DNA from: Paralichthys olivaceus
Lineage: Eukaryota; Chordata; Actinopteri; Pleuronectiformes; Paralichthyidae
DNA: 64,000 nt
Assembly: GCF_024713975.1 (NCBI RefSeq)
Contig: NC_091115.1
Span: 4,788,501 to 4,852,500, forward strand
Direction of reading: 5' to 3'
A model generated the notes under the pieces. It did not search any database and was not told the origin of the DNA. It saw only the letters and a list, made by a program, of their open reading frames with translations. This document shows, one piece after another, positions 25,175 through 37,452 of the stretch. Positions within the stretch are counted from its first letter, which is position 1; every line of letters begins with the position of its first letter. The position numbers and the translations under genes are program-made.

Positions 25175-27809
25175 TCTACAGCTGAATGTCAGTATTTACG
25201 CGGCTCTTTTATGCTGATTTATTTTTGTACACAACATCATAGGATGAGTTCAGGTTCATTTTGACAGATTCTGTGTTTAAGCCAAAAAGAACCGACCACA
25301 GCCTGATTCTTTCTACTATTTATATGTCAGCAAATTATATTACAAGTGTACTCATTGCCGCCTGTGTACACACGACCGTCACTTTGCACTTTGTACTCGA
25401 CTCCTGCCACACCACTTCCCGGAGCTGTGACCACCAATATAAGAAGTCGTCATCGTGCTGTGATCACATGACCGCTGCCCGTGTGATTTAATCCAAATCA
25501 AACCAACGATACTGTATGTATATGGAGGTGCTCTTTTTATAATGTACACTGAGAAATTGATGTTATTCAAATGCTGCCAGCTCTTCAATAGAACTTATTT
25601 TGTAATTGTAGTATTCTGTATGTATTTTCCAGTTGTGTCTTCCTTGCATCACTGTACTGTCGTGACAACCATATAGGGAGAAAGTCTCTCTCAGTGGAAG
25701 CTCAGGTTCAGAGTTTGTGTACTGACTGTACACTGTGATCATATGGTGCAGCTATGGACGTTACTGTGCACGTGTCCACATCCTGTAATCGTGGGAATCA
25801 AGCTGCTTAACAGAGGAGAATTAGACCATTTAATTCATTAGGTTCCGCAATGAAACTGACAAATCTAACTCAACTCAACATAAACAGGAAGTTGTTTCTT
25901 CGATGTGCTATCAGTCTCATAGTATGCATAGTGCTTCCTTTTTCACACTAAATGTAGGTCTCTAAATAATGCAACTCATGAGTTACATTTTGTTTCCTGT
26001 CTTTTAAGTGAAGATTTTTCTACATTATGAAGCCCCGGGTTGGAAACCAGTGCCCTAGAGCATAACAGCATTATATTTTTATTGACATAAGTAAACCCAC
26101 CAAATTCTAATCAGTTCATCTTTGAGTCAAACTGAAAGTTTTTATTTCCTCTGGTTTTTTATCTCCTCTTGAGTCGTGTTTACAAGGATGGGACGGACAA
26201 CCCAAAAACCCGATGCCTCTGGTCACTGCTGGGCTCAAGGACAGAGGCTATTCAATTAATAGGTATATATATTGAAAGATAAAATATTAGGTTAAACCTG
26301 AGTATTGGCTGAGAGACTTTTTATAGTGTTAAGATCCCGACTAGAACTGGTTGTAAAACTTTCTTTTCACAAATAGAACTCCAAAGAAACAGATCACGTG
26401 CTGTAAATGGACTTAATGGAGGTCACACGAACACAGATTAACATTTTCCACAACAAATTCTGTATTTACAAGGGAAATGTTTGTTTTTTATTCAATTACT
26501 TTAGCATTTTTTGCTTGTGACATAATATACTGCACATATCATTATGTCCTGTTGAGCTGAATAATAAGATAATAGTAAGAGGAATGATGCACTTCAAATT
26601 GTATGAGTGTTTAATCACAGATGCAACGATTCTTTCTCTTGTAACCAAAGTGCTTTTTCTACACTATAGTGTAATGTCCATTCATAGAAATCTTATCAAA
26701 AGACAATAAAAGTATTTAGTGCTAAAACATTCTTGGCACTTTCTCTACATTTCCGATCATTTGTACACAAGCTATGAGAAATGCTGTGAGTCAAACACAA
26801 GAAGAATTTTGTTTACATTTTCTGACAGACGCTGTTGTCACTCAGTAAAGGTCAGTGTGCAGTAAACCCATTCCTGGCTCGAGAGGCATTTCAAGGGCAA
26901 CATGTTAGTTGTGGAGCTCTTTTTCAACATGGTCACTTTCTATGCTGCAGTAAATAAGGGTATAACACTTGAAACACATTATTCTTCTGTGTGCTGGGGT
27001 GAGAAATGAATTGTTTGGTTACTTGCTGCTCATGCACTGGTTTAGAGAATCAAGTGTTTGCGAGCAGTCGGAATTCCAGACAAAAATGCTGATGTGACTG
27101 ATGCCAAACCAAAACTTACCGAGCAGGTTTTTCGATAACAGAAGATTGATACTGGAACATTATTGTGAGTTTTTCTCTCCCTGACATTAACTCAGAGATT
27201 CACAATGCAAAGTTTAAAAGAGACATCAGATGCTTTTTTTCTTCCTCTTGTGCGTTAGAATGGGTTTTTGTTTTTGTAAACGTTCTGCAAAGTTTAAAAA
27301 AAGTAAAAGGATGAAATGGGCAGTGATGTGGTTTTCTGAGCATTAGAGCATGAATATGAGCAGAATATGTCTCCTGTAATCACTCAAATATCCAACATGT
27401 GTTTTTAAATTTGATCTGGACCCTGTAACAAAAAGAACAAGAGCTGTCAGGTGACGAGTGACGTCAGTATCAGAAAACCTGCAGTACAACTACTCCTTGA
27501 AAAACTACTTGCTACTAGGACTACAGGGTTTTTTTATCAAAGAGGGAAATTATTCTCTCTTATTTGAAAACAATTGTTAATCAAAAATGCTAATGACGAA
27601 TCAAACCACGTATCGAGAAGGTCTTACTGACCAACGACCGAACCCTTCCAGTTCATTCAGACTGAAATTACAATCACTCCGGACACATTTCCAGGCACCG
27701 ACATCTGCACCTTCTGTATCCTCGTCCGAGCGCAGGCCTGAACCTCACACGGCGATGGAAGAGGCCTTCGCAGGGAAACTTTGCAGTGAGGAGGACGTAG
27801 AGGAGGATG
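25175..27809. other. dram1 3' UTR and convergent 3' end of washc3
   Basis: No coding exon on either strand. A plus-strand AATAAA at 26705-26710 could end a 1.5-kb dram1 3' UTR. A minus-strand AATAAA at 26492-26487 could end washc3. If both were used, the two convergent transcripts would overlap by about 250 bp. Neither site can be proven from sequence. Confidence 0.5.
26705..26710 (+). promoter_or_regulatory. dram1: Candidate dram1 polyadenylation signal
   Basis: AATAAA about 1.53 kb after the dram1 stop codon. It is followed by T-rich sequence within 50 bp. Confidence 0.4.
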
Positions 27810-29901
27810 TCAGTCGCTGAAAGATGATTCGCTGTCGGAGCTGGTGGCAGCAGCGTCTTGATCATCTGTGCTCCTCGTTCCACCGTCGGGCACCGGGGCG
27901 TCCGGCGTGCTGTCGTCAGCAGTGAGGGAGTGATTATTGATCAGTTTAATGAAACACAAATGCAGAGACAATGATCAACGTTAAGTGACTTGTAGAACAC
28001 TCACTCAAGCAAGTTGGAATCTAAACCCTCCAGGACCATTTTGTTCCTTATGGCCATAACTGGAACACCCTGTCACAAATTAAACTTCTAATGAGATGCA
28101 CACATTATTTCTACTTTTATCATGATTGTGCATGAGGAGATCGTAAACTCACCACTTGAACCATTTTCAGGTATCGGGCGTAACGTGGGTCCTTGGCCAC
28201 TGTCATGACATTTTCTGCAGCTACTTCTGCATCTGCTTTCTGCATGGGTGCGGCTTCTCGCACAGTCTGAGTGGGCTACAGGGAGTGTGAAGTAACAAGT
28301 GGTTACAAGGTTTAGCATTTCATTAGGTGTTGTACTTTTTAGAGTTTGAGATCCTCTTTTTATCAGATGTTTATATTGGAGCATAAAATACTGATTATTT
28401 GAAATGGATCTAATTCACTAAAGCTGCTTCCAGACATGCACTGAAGCACAGACAGTTTTGGAGAGGGGCTGTGTGTGAGAATGCAAATGTCAGTTCAATT
28501 TTCTTTCTCTTAGTAAAAGTCCAGAAAATGCCTGAATGAGTCCATGTGAGGATACAGCAGAAAAATCTCAAGAAACTTCCCAGCTGGTGAGGGGGGGGGG
28601 GTGCCATGAACATAGAAGAAAACACTTGATGTGTTTGTGTGCATGTCGGTAAATGTACCTCTGGGGGGGGCAGCGTCTCTGCTGGCGGGCCACCTGCTTG
28701 GCTCTGATTGGCAGCAGTCGGTCCGTTAGCCTGTGCAGTTTGCTGCTGCTGACTGATTCCGTCGATTGTGACATCCTCCAGTCCAGGAATGGAGGACAGC
28801 TGCTCAGAGCAAAACAATGTGAGTTATAAGATGAGCGCACAGACGTGAAACTGCAGAGAGAATAATGACGGAGGCTCAGGAACTCACCTTGGCTTCCAAA
28901 ATACACAGAGTGGTTTCAATCTGCTGGATGCGAAGAGATATGTTTGCAAGTTTCTGTGGGGAAGACGTGCGACAGGTCAGATTTTAAGAGCGACAGATTG
29001 ACGTACACATCGATGTGAAGGTAAATTGTACAAACCTCTTCGCACACTGTGGAGAAGCGGTTCAGGAATCGAACCGTATGCACAACAAACTGATTGAGGT
29101 AGGCAACTATTCTTCTCTGTTGGATGGCAGGAACCTGGAGGAAGCAAAAAAAAAAGTCTGAGTGGTAAGAAGCAGTTGAGTGTGAGTTACTGAGGAAATG
29201 AAGCAATTCACAGCATCTCTGTGATGCAACTGCTCTGCCCCATCAACAGCCGAAAAGATATTCCAAAATAGAAAAAGTTAAATTTCAGAATAACAATACA
29301 CAGAGCATTAACTCACTGATAACTTGCTTGAAACATTATTTAATATCATCTAACTTGACATTCAGACAGTAAATTGGAAAATGGGGCTCAGTTGCTTCAG
29401 TACAATAAACCAGGGATGAGAAGATGAGCTGTTCGAATGCTGTTTTAATTGTTCGTGAATAATTTGAGGAATTTTTCCAGCACAGACCATGAAACATCAT
29501 CAATCACTCTATTGTTTCTCGTTCTAATGATTTCCTGCCATTCTGGGTCACGAGTCATTACACAGTGAGTAAACGTGAAAAGTCAGCAGCTTAAATTAAC
29601 ATGTTCATACTTTCTGACCGTCCAAAGAGGGAAATTGAACTTCATTTGCAAATGTACATAAATGTACCAAGAAACGTGGATTGTAGCAGCCCTGTCCTGT
29701 AAACACCTGGAGGTTCCACAGGATTCTAATGTGCTGGTGACAGTGAAGTGTTCGGCTGCTGAACACTCGTGAAATAACAAACAACAACAGATTTCCTCTG
29801 GTTGTGTGTGTGTGTGTGTGTGTGTTGATGTTAGCTAGCCGAGCACGAACCTTGGTGAGATCCACTCCGGAGCCCACGATGGGGAGCCCGTCTTCATCCA
29901 T
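27810..29901 (-). CDS. washc3: WASH complex subunit 3 (CCDC53)
   Basis: Small coiled-coil subunit of the WASH complex, which activates Arp2/3 on endosomes for cargo retrieval. Seven exons: 29901-29851, 29134-29036, 28953-28888, 28799-28659, 28275-28153, 28069-28005, 27909-27810, giving 214 aa (human 194). Diagnostic blocks are MDEDGLPIVGSGVDLTK at the N-terminus, LNQFVVHTVRFLNRFSTVCE in exon 2, QQIETTL and LSSIPGLEDV across the coiled coil, DPRYARYLKMVQVGVPVMAI across exons 5-6, and the acidic-serine end SDSESSFSD. The extra length versus human is mainly a Gln/Ala/Pro-rich linker in exon 4. All introns are GT-AG and phases agree. Gene order with gnptab and dram1 is as in human 12q23. Confidence 0.96.
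29803..29825. repeat. (TG)11 microsatellite
   Basis: TG run in washc3 intron 1, 26 bp beyond the 5' splice site of exon 1. Confidence 0.9.
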
Positions 29902-30013
29902 GATGGGTCCGCGACTGTTCCCGACGCTGCGTCGCTTTCACTCGAGGCAGAATTCAGAGGAGAACCCGGAGAAACGAGCAGAAACAAAACAACATTTAGC
30001 GAAAGAAGCGTCT

Positions 30014-30021
30014 CATGTGAC
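30014..30021 (-). promoter_or_regulatory. washc3: E-box upstream of washc3
   Basis: CATGTGAC on the plus strand (GTCACATG in gene sense), 113 nt upstream of the washc3 ATG in a CpG-rich stretch likely to be the promoter. The core is identical to the sites upstream of gnptab and dram1. Function is inferred. Confidence 0.35.
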
Positions 30022-30358
30022 TGTGGGCTGAGCGGGGTCGCGTCGTGACGTCACGGGAGCCACGCGAGAGTACGTCAAACCCGACGGGATTTGTTATTTG
30101 AGCTTTTATTTTGAAGTCTGTGGGAAACTACAATATCCGGCAGCAGGTCCTCTGGATGAATATTATTATAACTGTTTTTTTTAAATTTCATCAATTATCA
30201 TGTTGAAATAATCTTATAAATTAAATTAAATTATACTTAAAACCATCTCTTTTTCTATGTGTCATAAACACAACAATGAACAAAATGTTGGTATTTTTTG
30301 TATGGGATTGAAACATACAAAAAGGAAATGTACATTCTTATGTGCAAAAATAAAGCAT

Positions 30359-30398
<40 letters not shown>

Positions 30399-32678
30399 CA
30401 GGGGTACATATGTAAAAGAAAAGTAGTCTTGTGGAAAAGCGTGTTGTAGATATTGTCTAATAAATTGAGCAATTTAAATACAGAGTAAAGTTACATGATA
30501 AATGGAGTATTTTTAGGAAGCAGGTGAAAACATTTCTTCTTGTGAGTAAATTATTTCTCATACAGAATAATAAAGTTGACCAGATACCCAAGGACGCCAT
30601 CTACTGGATTAAATAACATACATTTTAATGGTGTATACTACTGTACATGTGCAGGACTTTATTTATGAGATAATTATATTCTTTTTGTTTGTTTCCTTTC
30701 TTCATTTTTGCGTCGGTCACGTTTTAACAACGACATCAACACATCCACTCACTCGCTGTGAGTCCTGTGGTTGGATCTCCTGCTGTGTTCTCTCATCAGT
30801 TTATTCAGAGATTCACTGAGTTTTCATGGGGGGGCTGGCAAGAGAAACTCCGAAGAAAGTCTGGAACCTCTCACTCGGGACATTTGAGTTGTCACAAGCA
30901 CCTCCCCCAGAGAATGTCCGGAGATTATCCAGATTTCTCTTTCTGCTGCCCACTGTGTAAAATCTCCCTCAACAGCCTCTGTGCTTTAACTGTGCACCTG
31001 TTTCTTTGCTCAGGCCAGTTTTGAGTCGTGCCGAGTACATTATACTGTCAGGCAGTGTTTCCCAACCTGGTGCCCATATAACGGGTCAAGGAACAGAACG
31101 GAAAGAAACATTTACTCTCTAAAAATGGAAGACTTGTTCCTTGACACCTCTTTTTTTTTACTGCTGTAATCCTGCTTGCACTGGATGTGTCTTTTGAATG
31201 ACGTAGTTCCTTCATTTATTTCCTCATAAAACTGAAGGACTCTTTGAGTTGATGGTTACAGAGCAAAGATTAACTAAAAATATCAGGACATCATCTTATT
31301 TCCTCTCAGAGCCCATCTGCTCACCCCTCCCTCATGTACTGAGAACAAGGTGCATAAAAGGAAAGCAAAAACATTAAACTGTAAGCTGCTGTAGTCAGCT
31401 ACATCTTATTTTTTCAGGATATATACATTTAGCTTGTACAGCCCAAACAAAAAGACTCTATAGTATACATATATATCGCCCCCCTTTCCTCTGCCCCCAT
31501 CAATCTGTCTGGGCATTCCCCTCTGTGCCATCATGCCACTATTACAGTTGCCCTTTTATAAAAGAGTCATTTTATTGCATTTAATTAACTGAGAGGCTTT
31601 AAATAGCTCTGATTGGGCGGGGGGTTAATGGGAGGGAAGTCGATGCCAGACAGGAATCACCAGGATAAAACTGGTTGCGTCGTCCACCAGGGAACCCACA
31701 CCCAGCTATCCAATGGAGGTTTTGTAATTCAACAGTTCGCACAAAAATAATGCTGCTATGAGCCGATCTATTGCAATAAATGTATGAAACCATTTATAGC
31801 TTCACTGCAAAATGATACCATCAATTTCAAGTATCAATGCATGCTTCGGGAAAATAGTTTATTTAAATCAGTTTGACCTTCAACTTCATGTTAATGCACC
31901 AATTCATGTTTCTGAGGTTAATTGTAAGTTACCTGCCCTCCAGACTAAACTCTTCCAATAATTCATTTCACAAAAGACAAAAAACATTTGCGTGTTAGTG
32001 TTCTTTTAATGATATGTCAGCAGTTATGTAGTAGACATTCACGGTGCCGTCAGAGAGGAGCTGAGGATTTCAATGTAGATACAACAAACTCTGTGTTTTG
32101 CATGTGTTTATGAAGTAAAGAATTATTATGTGTCTTAACCCTTGGCTTCAATTATCTACAAAAAATATGCAGACTAACAGCCTATTTATTTGTCTTAAAA
32201 TTTCAAAATCATAAAAAGTTAAACTCTCCCATCATTTATTTCACAAGTGGACAAAAGTCAAACTCTCCTCCACACCGAGAGAGGGTGTGCATAGACGGAC
32301 TCTTCAGTCCATCCCACTGCACTCACCTCTTGCCTTTACCAGAGTGAAGGGCAGCAGAGCGCGAGCAGATGTCTGGATGTGACTGTCAGCGGAGAAATTC
32401 GGAGAGCTGGTGACCATGCAGGTGAAATAAACAGATAAATAGGGTGGAAACAAGCGGGCTGCGGAAGCAGATAACGGCACGACGCAGAACCCATCAGCGA
32501 GATTTACTGTCCAGTCGGTGTTAGTTGTCTTGGTGGTGGCTTAATAACCAGTCATAAAGAGGTGGGAGGGAGCTTGTGTGTTGGACGAAGACGAGTGTGA
32601 AAGCATTGATAGAGGAAAGAAGAGAAGGGGAGTGTGTAAAAGAGAGAGAGGGGAGTAGATAAAGCCGGAGCAAGGATC
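30022..32678. other. Intergenic: washc3 promoter to tetraspanin 5' UTR
   Basis: Contains a CpG-rich patch up to about 30085, a (TA)17 repeat at 30363-30396 and otherwise AT-rich unique-looking sequence. The last few hundred bases before 32679, with GA-rich stretches at 32600-32660, are probably the promoter and 5' UTR of the tetraspanin gene. Open frames such as 30758-31024 show no recognisable protein. Confidence 0.5.
30363..30396. repeat. (TA)17 microsatellite
   Basis: Uninterrupted TA run in intergenic DNA upstream of washc3. Confidence 0.95.
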
Positions 32679-33767
32679 ATGAGCTCTGCACTGCCGTACG
32701 ACTCGCTGTCAGCTCGGCCGAGTCCCAGCAGACGAGCTCTGGACTGGGAGCGTGACCAGTTAGCTGTGCGAAGACTGTCCTCTCCACAGGGTCTCAACCT
32801 ACTCACTCCTCCTCCTCTTCCTCGCCGACCCTCTGCCATCCCTGGCTACCTGCTGTCACCCTACCAAGAGCAGGAGGAGCAGTCCCACCAACAGCAGCAG
32901 CGACTATCCTTGTCTATGTGCTCAGAGGCCTCCCTGGCTCCCCCAGCACCTCCACCTGTGGGTACTCCCCCACCCTGCTGCCGCCCAGTGGGAGTCATGC
33001 ACCTCCTGCGCCTGGGACTCCTTGCTTTCAGCTGCCTTTTCTGGGCGGCCGGCTTGGCCCTCTTCACCCTGGGTGTTTGGGCTCAGATTTCACTGGCAGA
33101 CTTCATGCTGTTGTCTGCCAATCGCTACCCCAATGCCCCTCTCATCCTCCTGTCCACAGGTGCCGCCGTCACCACTTGGGGCTTTTTAGGGTGTCTCGGG
33201 GTGGCTGCAAACCTGCCTTGCGTGCTGAGGGCGTATGGGTTCTTTCAACTTGCTGCACTTATAGCCGGTTTGGCAGCTGGACTCTCAGGCCTCTTCTACC
33301 GTGAAGATATTGCTGGAGGATTTCGCAGTGGCTTACAGCGAGCGGTGGCCGGCTACACGGAGGATGAGGGCCGTGCCGATGCTCTAGACAGCCTGCAGAG
33401 GGCCCTGGAGTGTTGTGGCGCTGAGGGTTGGCGTGACTGGCTCACTTCAGATTGGGCTTCCCAACACATGACCTTCCTGCCTAATGAGAACAGTTCCTCG
33501 GTGTCCCTGCCGGACAGCTGCTGTGCGAGGCGCAAGGGTTGCAAGAATCGTCCTCTTCTGTCAGATGATAATGACGAAGTAGTTGCTGCAGGAATCCATC
33601 CACACGGCTGCTTCCGTAAAGTCTTCAGTTTGGTCAACGACAACGTCTTCCACATTGCTGCCACTGTGTTGGGATTAGCCTTTACCCAGATTGGAGGCAT
33701 TGCCCTGGCTTGTCTGCTTGCCAACAAACCAGCACAAAGACATCATCGTCGTGTAGTGGCACATTAA
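32679..33767 (+). CDS. Intronless tetraspanin (TSPAN6/7-like)
   Basis: Single uninterrupted 362-codon frame. Tetraspanins are four-pass membrane organisers. Hydrophobic helices lie at about 112-134, 152-175, 184-207 and 325-348. The large extracellular loop between helices 3 and 4 has the family CCG motif (245-247), a PDSCC motif (278-282), and further cysteines at 288 and 311, making six. A glycosylation sequon is at Asn271. Layout and helix motifs (LGVWAQ; NAPLILLSTG; FGIAF-like LGLAFTQIGG) are closest, from memory, to TSPAN6/TSPAN7. Odd points: most vertebrate tetraspanin genes have several introns, and this has none; and about 107 residues rich in Pro, Ser and Gln precede helix 1, where relatives have about 10-20. 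The ATG at 32679 has A at -3; later starts at residue 80 or 107 would give a normal-length protein. Orthology is not settled. Confidence 0.88.
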   Translation: MSSALPYDSLSARPSPSRRALDWERDQLAVRRLSSPQGLNLLTPPPLPRRPSAIPGYLLSPYQEQEEQSHQQQQRLSLSMCSEASLAPPAPPPVGTPPPCCRPVGVMHLLRLGLLAFSCLFWAAGLALFTLGVWAQISLADFMLLSANRYPNAPLILLSTGAAVTTWGFLGCLGVAANLPCVLRAYGFFQLAALIAGLAAGLSGLFYREDIAGGFRSGLQRAVAGYTEDEGRADALDSLQRALECCGAEGWRDWLTSDWASQHMTFLPNENSSSVSLPDSCCARRKGCKNRPLLSDDNDEVVAAGIHPHGCFRKVFSLVNDNVFHIAATVLGLAFTQIGGIALACLLANKPAQRHHRRVVAH

Positions 33768-36700
33768 TGCTCAATCTTAAACCAAGTATTGGTAATCAAT
33801 GCCGTAAAGGATCAGTCGAGTTGCAAAGTTGGGGGAGTGTTTTTGGGCATTCAGGGTTCCACAGCTACTCCTCTCACTTTGTAACTCTTTGACCCTCATT
33901 GTTTGCATGGCTCTCTTTACTGTACAGGTTTAAAAAATCCTCACTTGATTCACTGTAAGGGGAAAAGAGGTTTAAAAGTGCAATTTTGTCCATTTGGTGC
34001 AGTAGTAGCTAGTCTGAGATCACATGTTCTTGGGGCAAAATTGAATAGCTTCTTATAGTCTCACAGACGATGGCATGATGCAAGGGTCTTTGCTAACAGT
34101 TGTCATTTTCCCGTCCAGTGGCCACATTGTTTGAATAGTAAATGCACTTGCGTCCATCTGAGAGTCAATGGACGTGTTGGTTTTAATATGAGATGTAGTC
34201 AGGTGCATTTTTGGTGCATTTCTAACTTGTGCTGTTGACCAACAAACATCTGGTCTGAAGTCCACAATCAGGAAATAGACCTGCTGCATACACTCTGCTT
34301 CCCACACCTGCTTCACCTCAGGGATCCTGTTGTTGCAGTAGATGGTTTACTTGTGCGCTTTCACTCCAATGCATGAGCAGATGGTTTTCCTGGCAAATGT
34401 GCCTTTATTATTGTCAGCTGCTGTGGGGCAAGCATGCCAGGCTTTTACAGGGAATAGGACATGGCGCTCTGATTGGTTGATTGCATGTTACGCCCCAAGG
34501 ACACCCATGATTTACTGAGAGATTAAATAAAACTTTTGAACCAATTCGCCTGGTGCAACAATTTCTGTCACTGTTTAACTGTTCGGACACTCGCTCCATG
34601 TGCTTAGATTGTTAAAATAGAGCCTGATGTGGTCGTACAAGTGATGTTTTTCTTCCTCTTTTCCTGTATTCAGTCAGAAATGTTTAAGTAATGACATTAT
34701 TAATGAATGTACCATTATTGGTTAGACTTTTCTCATGCTGGACTTTTCCTCAACTTACCTCATGCAGTATATGTGAATGCACAGGAATGTTCACCAGCAG
34801 TTTTCCACTTTAGACGTTTTAGTCTGTTTGTGTTCAGCAGATGTTCATCTCCACATCATTTAGTTTTACCATCACAAAGGCGACACTGTGCTGGAATGGT
34901 GCTGTAGAAACTAAGCTTAATACTGTCTGTGATATTTTGTCTGTGCCATTTTTACTGTATCCTGCGCTTTTGTAAAATCTGCTTCTGTGATATTATGAAT
35001 GCTTTAAAATGTCATCCTCCATGTGTCATTGATTTGCTTGAGTATTTATACACTAATGCACAAGTTTATCTCACAACATAAAATTGTAGCGCTACTTCCA
35101 AATCTCTTGATTGCATTAGCATGACCCACATGTAAACGTTAGTCTGTGATGATTAGCATTTTTCTTGAATTACTTTTATATCCAACTTAAAGCAACTCAA
35201 ATTACAGCCAAGCTTGCTCTTTCCAGTGTTTGAGCCAAGCTAAGCTATCTTTCCGTATGCTTCCTGGCAAAATACAGAAAATGAGTACATATACAAAAAT
35301 GCTAACTTAATTTTGAAGAATGAGAAAGTTTTTTCGATTTTTAGATTCCAGCGCTGAAAAAATACAAATCCATTAGCCTCGCTTCGAGCCTGATCACCAA
35401 TTATTTCATCTGTCCTCTTCAGGATATGCTTTTATTTCTGTAGTAATTGTAATATATGGTATGTGTTCACATTCAGTAATATATAATCCATATTTATTGT
35501 TACCAGCGGTGCAAACATGGCATGATTGAAACTGTATCAAACCATATCTGTTAACAATACACGAAAAAATCTTTGCCTCATTACAGCGTATGATATTGAT
35601 TCAGCACTGGGAATGACAATGTCTGCTGTCCTTGAATATATTAAATGTATAAATGGTAACAGCATTATTGTGATGTAATGGTGGTGTAAAAGCAGCACAG
35701 CAAGACAAATACATATGTATATATTAAAGATTGTGTGAATTGTTGAAATCTTGTAAAGAGTAATTTATTTTTATTAGTTCTGGGAATTAAGTGAAGTATT
35801 TATCTCTCAATTTCACAGGTGGCAAAGCGTGAAGCCCACATTTGCATTTTAAAGACCTTTGGAAACATGACTTGGTTTTTATTTTATGACCAAGGCCAGA
35901 GTGGATAGATGCCAGAGTGATAAATTCTCAGCACTGGTCGATCCTCACATGAGACCTCTAAACAGCCTATTCCGAATTATGGCTAACTGGTTGACATCTA
36001 ATTTCTACCACCTGAGACAGAAGTGATTAGATCTGACCTTGAAGGGAGACAACAGACACGGCAGCGTGATGAAAACACAACAGGCCCAGTGCAGCAACGA
36101 TCAGTTTATGGAGCAGAACATCATGAAATACATCCTCAGCTCAGAAGATGATTTTCATACATTTATCACAACCTCCATCATCAGTGTTGAGAGACAGCCT
36201 GCGTGCTGCGCTCCAAGCAATGACTGACGTTTTCATGACCTAATTATGGTATTGATTAGCCTACATTATGCTCTAACAAGGCTTGCGGATGCTTTCTGTC
36301 TGATTGCACTGTCCTTGTTTAACCTATTTTGCTTGAGATCGACATATCCACTCAGGATTTCAACATGCATAAGATGAGCTCCGAAATATATTATGCATAA
36401 CATCTTAACTCAGGGAAAACACGAGGGGCGAGAAAATGGCAACAACAGGCACATCCAGTGAAAAATCTTTTGATGGGTGTTGGATGAAAAAACATTATGT
36501 AATTACCCACAATCCATTTTTGCTGACATAACATTAGCATAATAATTACTGTTTACGGTAATGTGCAAAACAGATGCAAAGTGATGCAGTTTGTGAGATC
36601 TGTATTTAAAATCCCACAGTAAACTACATCACACAGCCAAATATATTTAACTATACTGTCAAACCAAATCACCAAATTATATTTGTATATAATCCATAAT

Positions 36701-37321
36701 CACAAATACCTTCTGCCTCATGTGACTTGTGTCTCTGTACAGGGTGTAATTCAGGGTGAGGAAAACTTCCAATGAATTTTATTTTACAGAGGAAAAAGAC
36801 ACATATACTCAAGAGAGGGGTGTTGTGTGTCTGTGTGAAGGTTTCAATCTCTAAACACAAACTTCACTGTTTTATTTCAGGTCAGAATTCATTCAGAGTT
36901 TTGTTGTTTTAGAAATGTGAACATGTTGTTGGCCATTATCTTCATGTCCCTGCACTTGGAGCCGCTTAAAATAAATATGGCCTCAGGGACCTACTCACAC
37001 ATTGGTGCAAAGCTCCTGAATCTGATAACAGCTCTGCCCCCAGTTTATTTGCTTTTGGATTTTGCAATTTCACACATCCATGTCTGTGCAGGCTGGAGAA
37101 AAGTCTCACACCCTGGAAATGTAGCTTGGGCATAGTTCTGGATTTCACTTGTGGGCCCCAAGTTCTACATTTTTATTAAGATACATCTAGTGAAAAGAAA
37201 AAAAAATCTCTTTTCTCCTCCTCTGTCTGCCTTTCGTCTGACTCATTGCACAGTTTGCACAGCAGCCTGCGCTCTGCCCTATATTTTATTTGGCAATTCT
37301 CTGTCCCACCACGACAACAGC

Positions 37322-37369
<48 letters not shown>

Positions 37370-37452
37370 GTAGTCCGTCGCTGCGTAAAAACCATCCGCC
37401 GCGCTGCGCCTGGAAATGTAGCTGTTTTACGCACGGCGAGGTCTCCAAAAAG
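33768..37452. other. Tetraspanin 3' UTR, intergenic DNA and def6 promoter
   Basis: AT-rich and without recognisable exons. AATAAA at 34526-34531 could end the tetraspanin transcript. A (CT)n tract at 37324-37365 lies just upstream of the def6 start codon. Open frames here, for example minus 34053-34316 and minus 37176-37589, resemble no protein I know. Confidence 0.5.
37324..37365. repeat. (CT)21 microsatellite in def6 5' region
   Basis: Uninterrupted pyrimidine dinucleotide run 87 bp upstream of the def6 ATG, so in the 5' UTR or core promoter. Such GA/CT tracts are often polymorphic and can act as GAGA-type elements. Confidence 0.93.

Noticed and set aside
34053-34316. 87-codon minus-strand open frame after the tetraspanin gene
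   Set aside because: The DNA around 34,060-34,400 has a flavour of a teleost dispersed repeat, but no second copy is present in this window, so neither a gene nor a repeat can be claimed.
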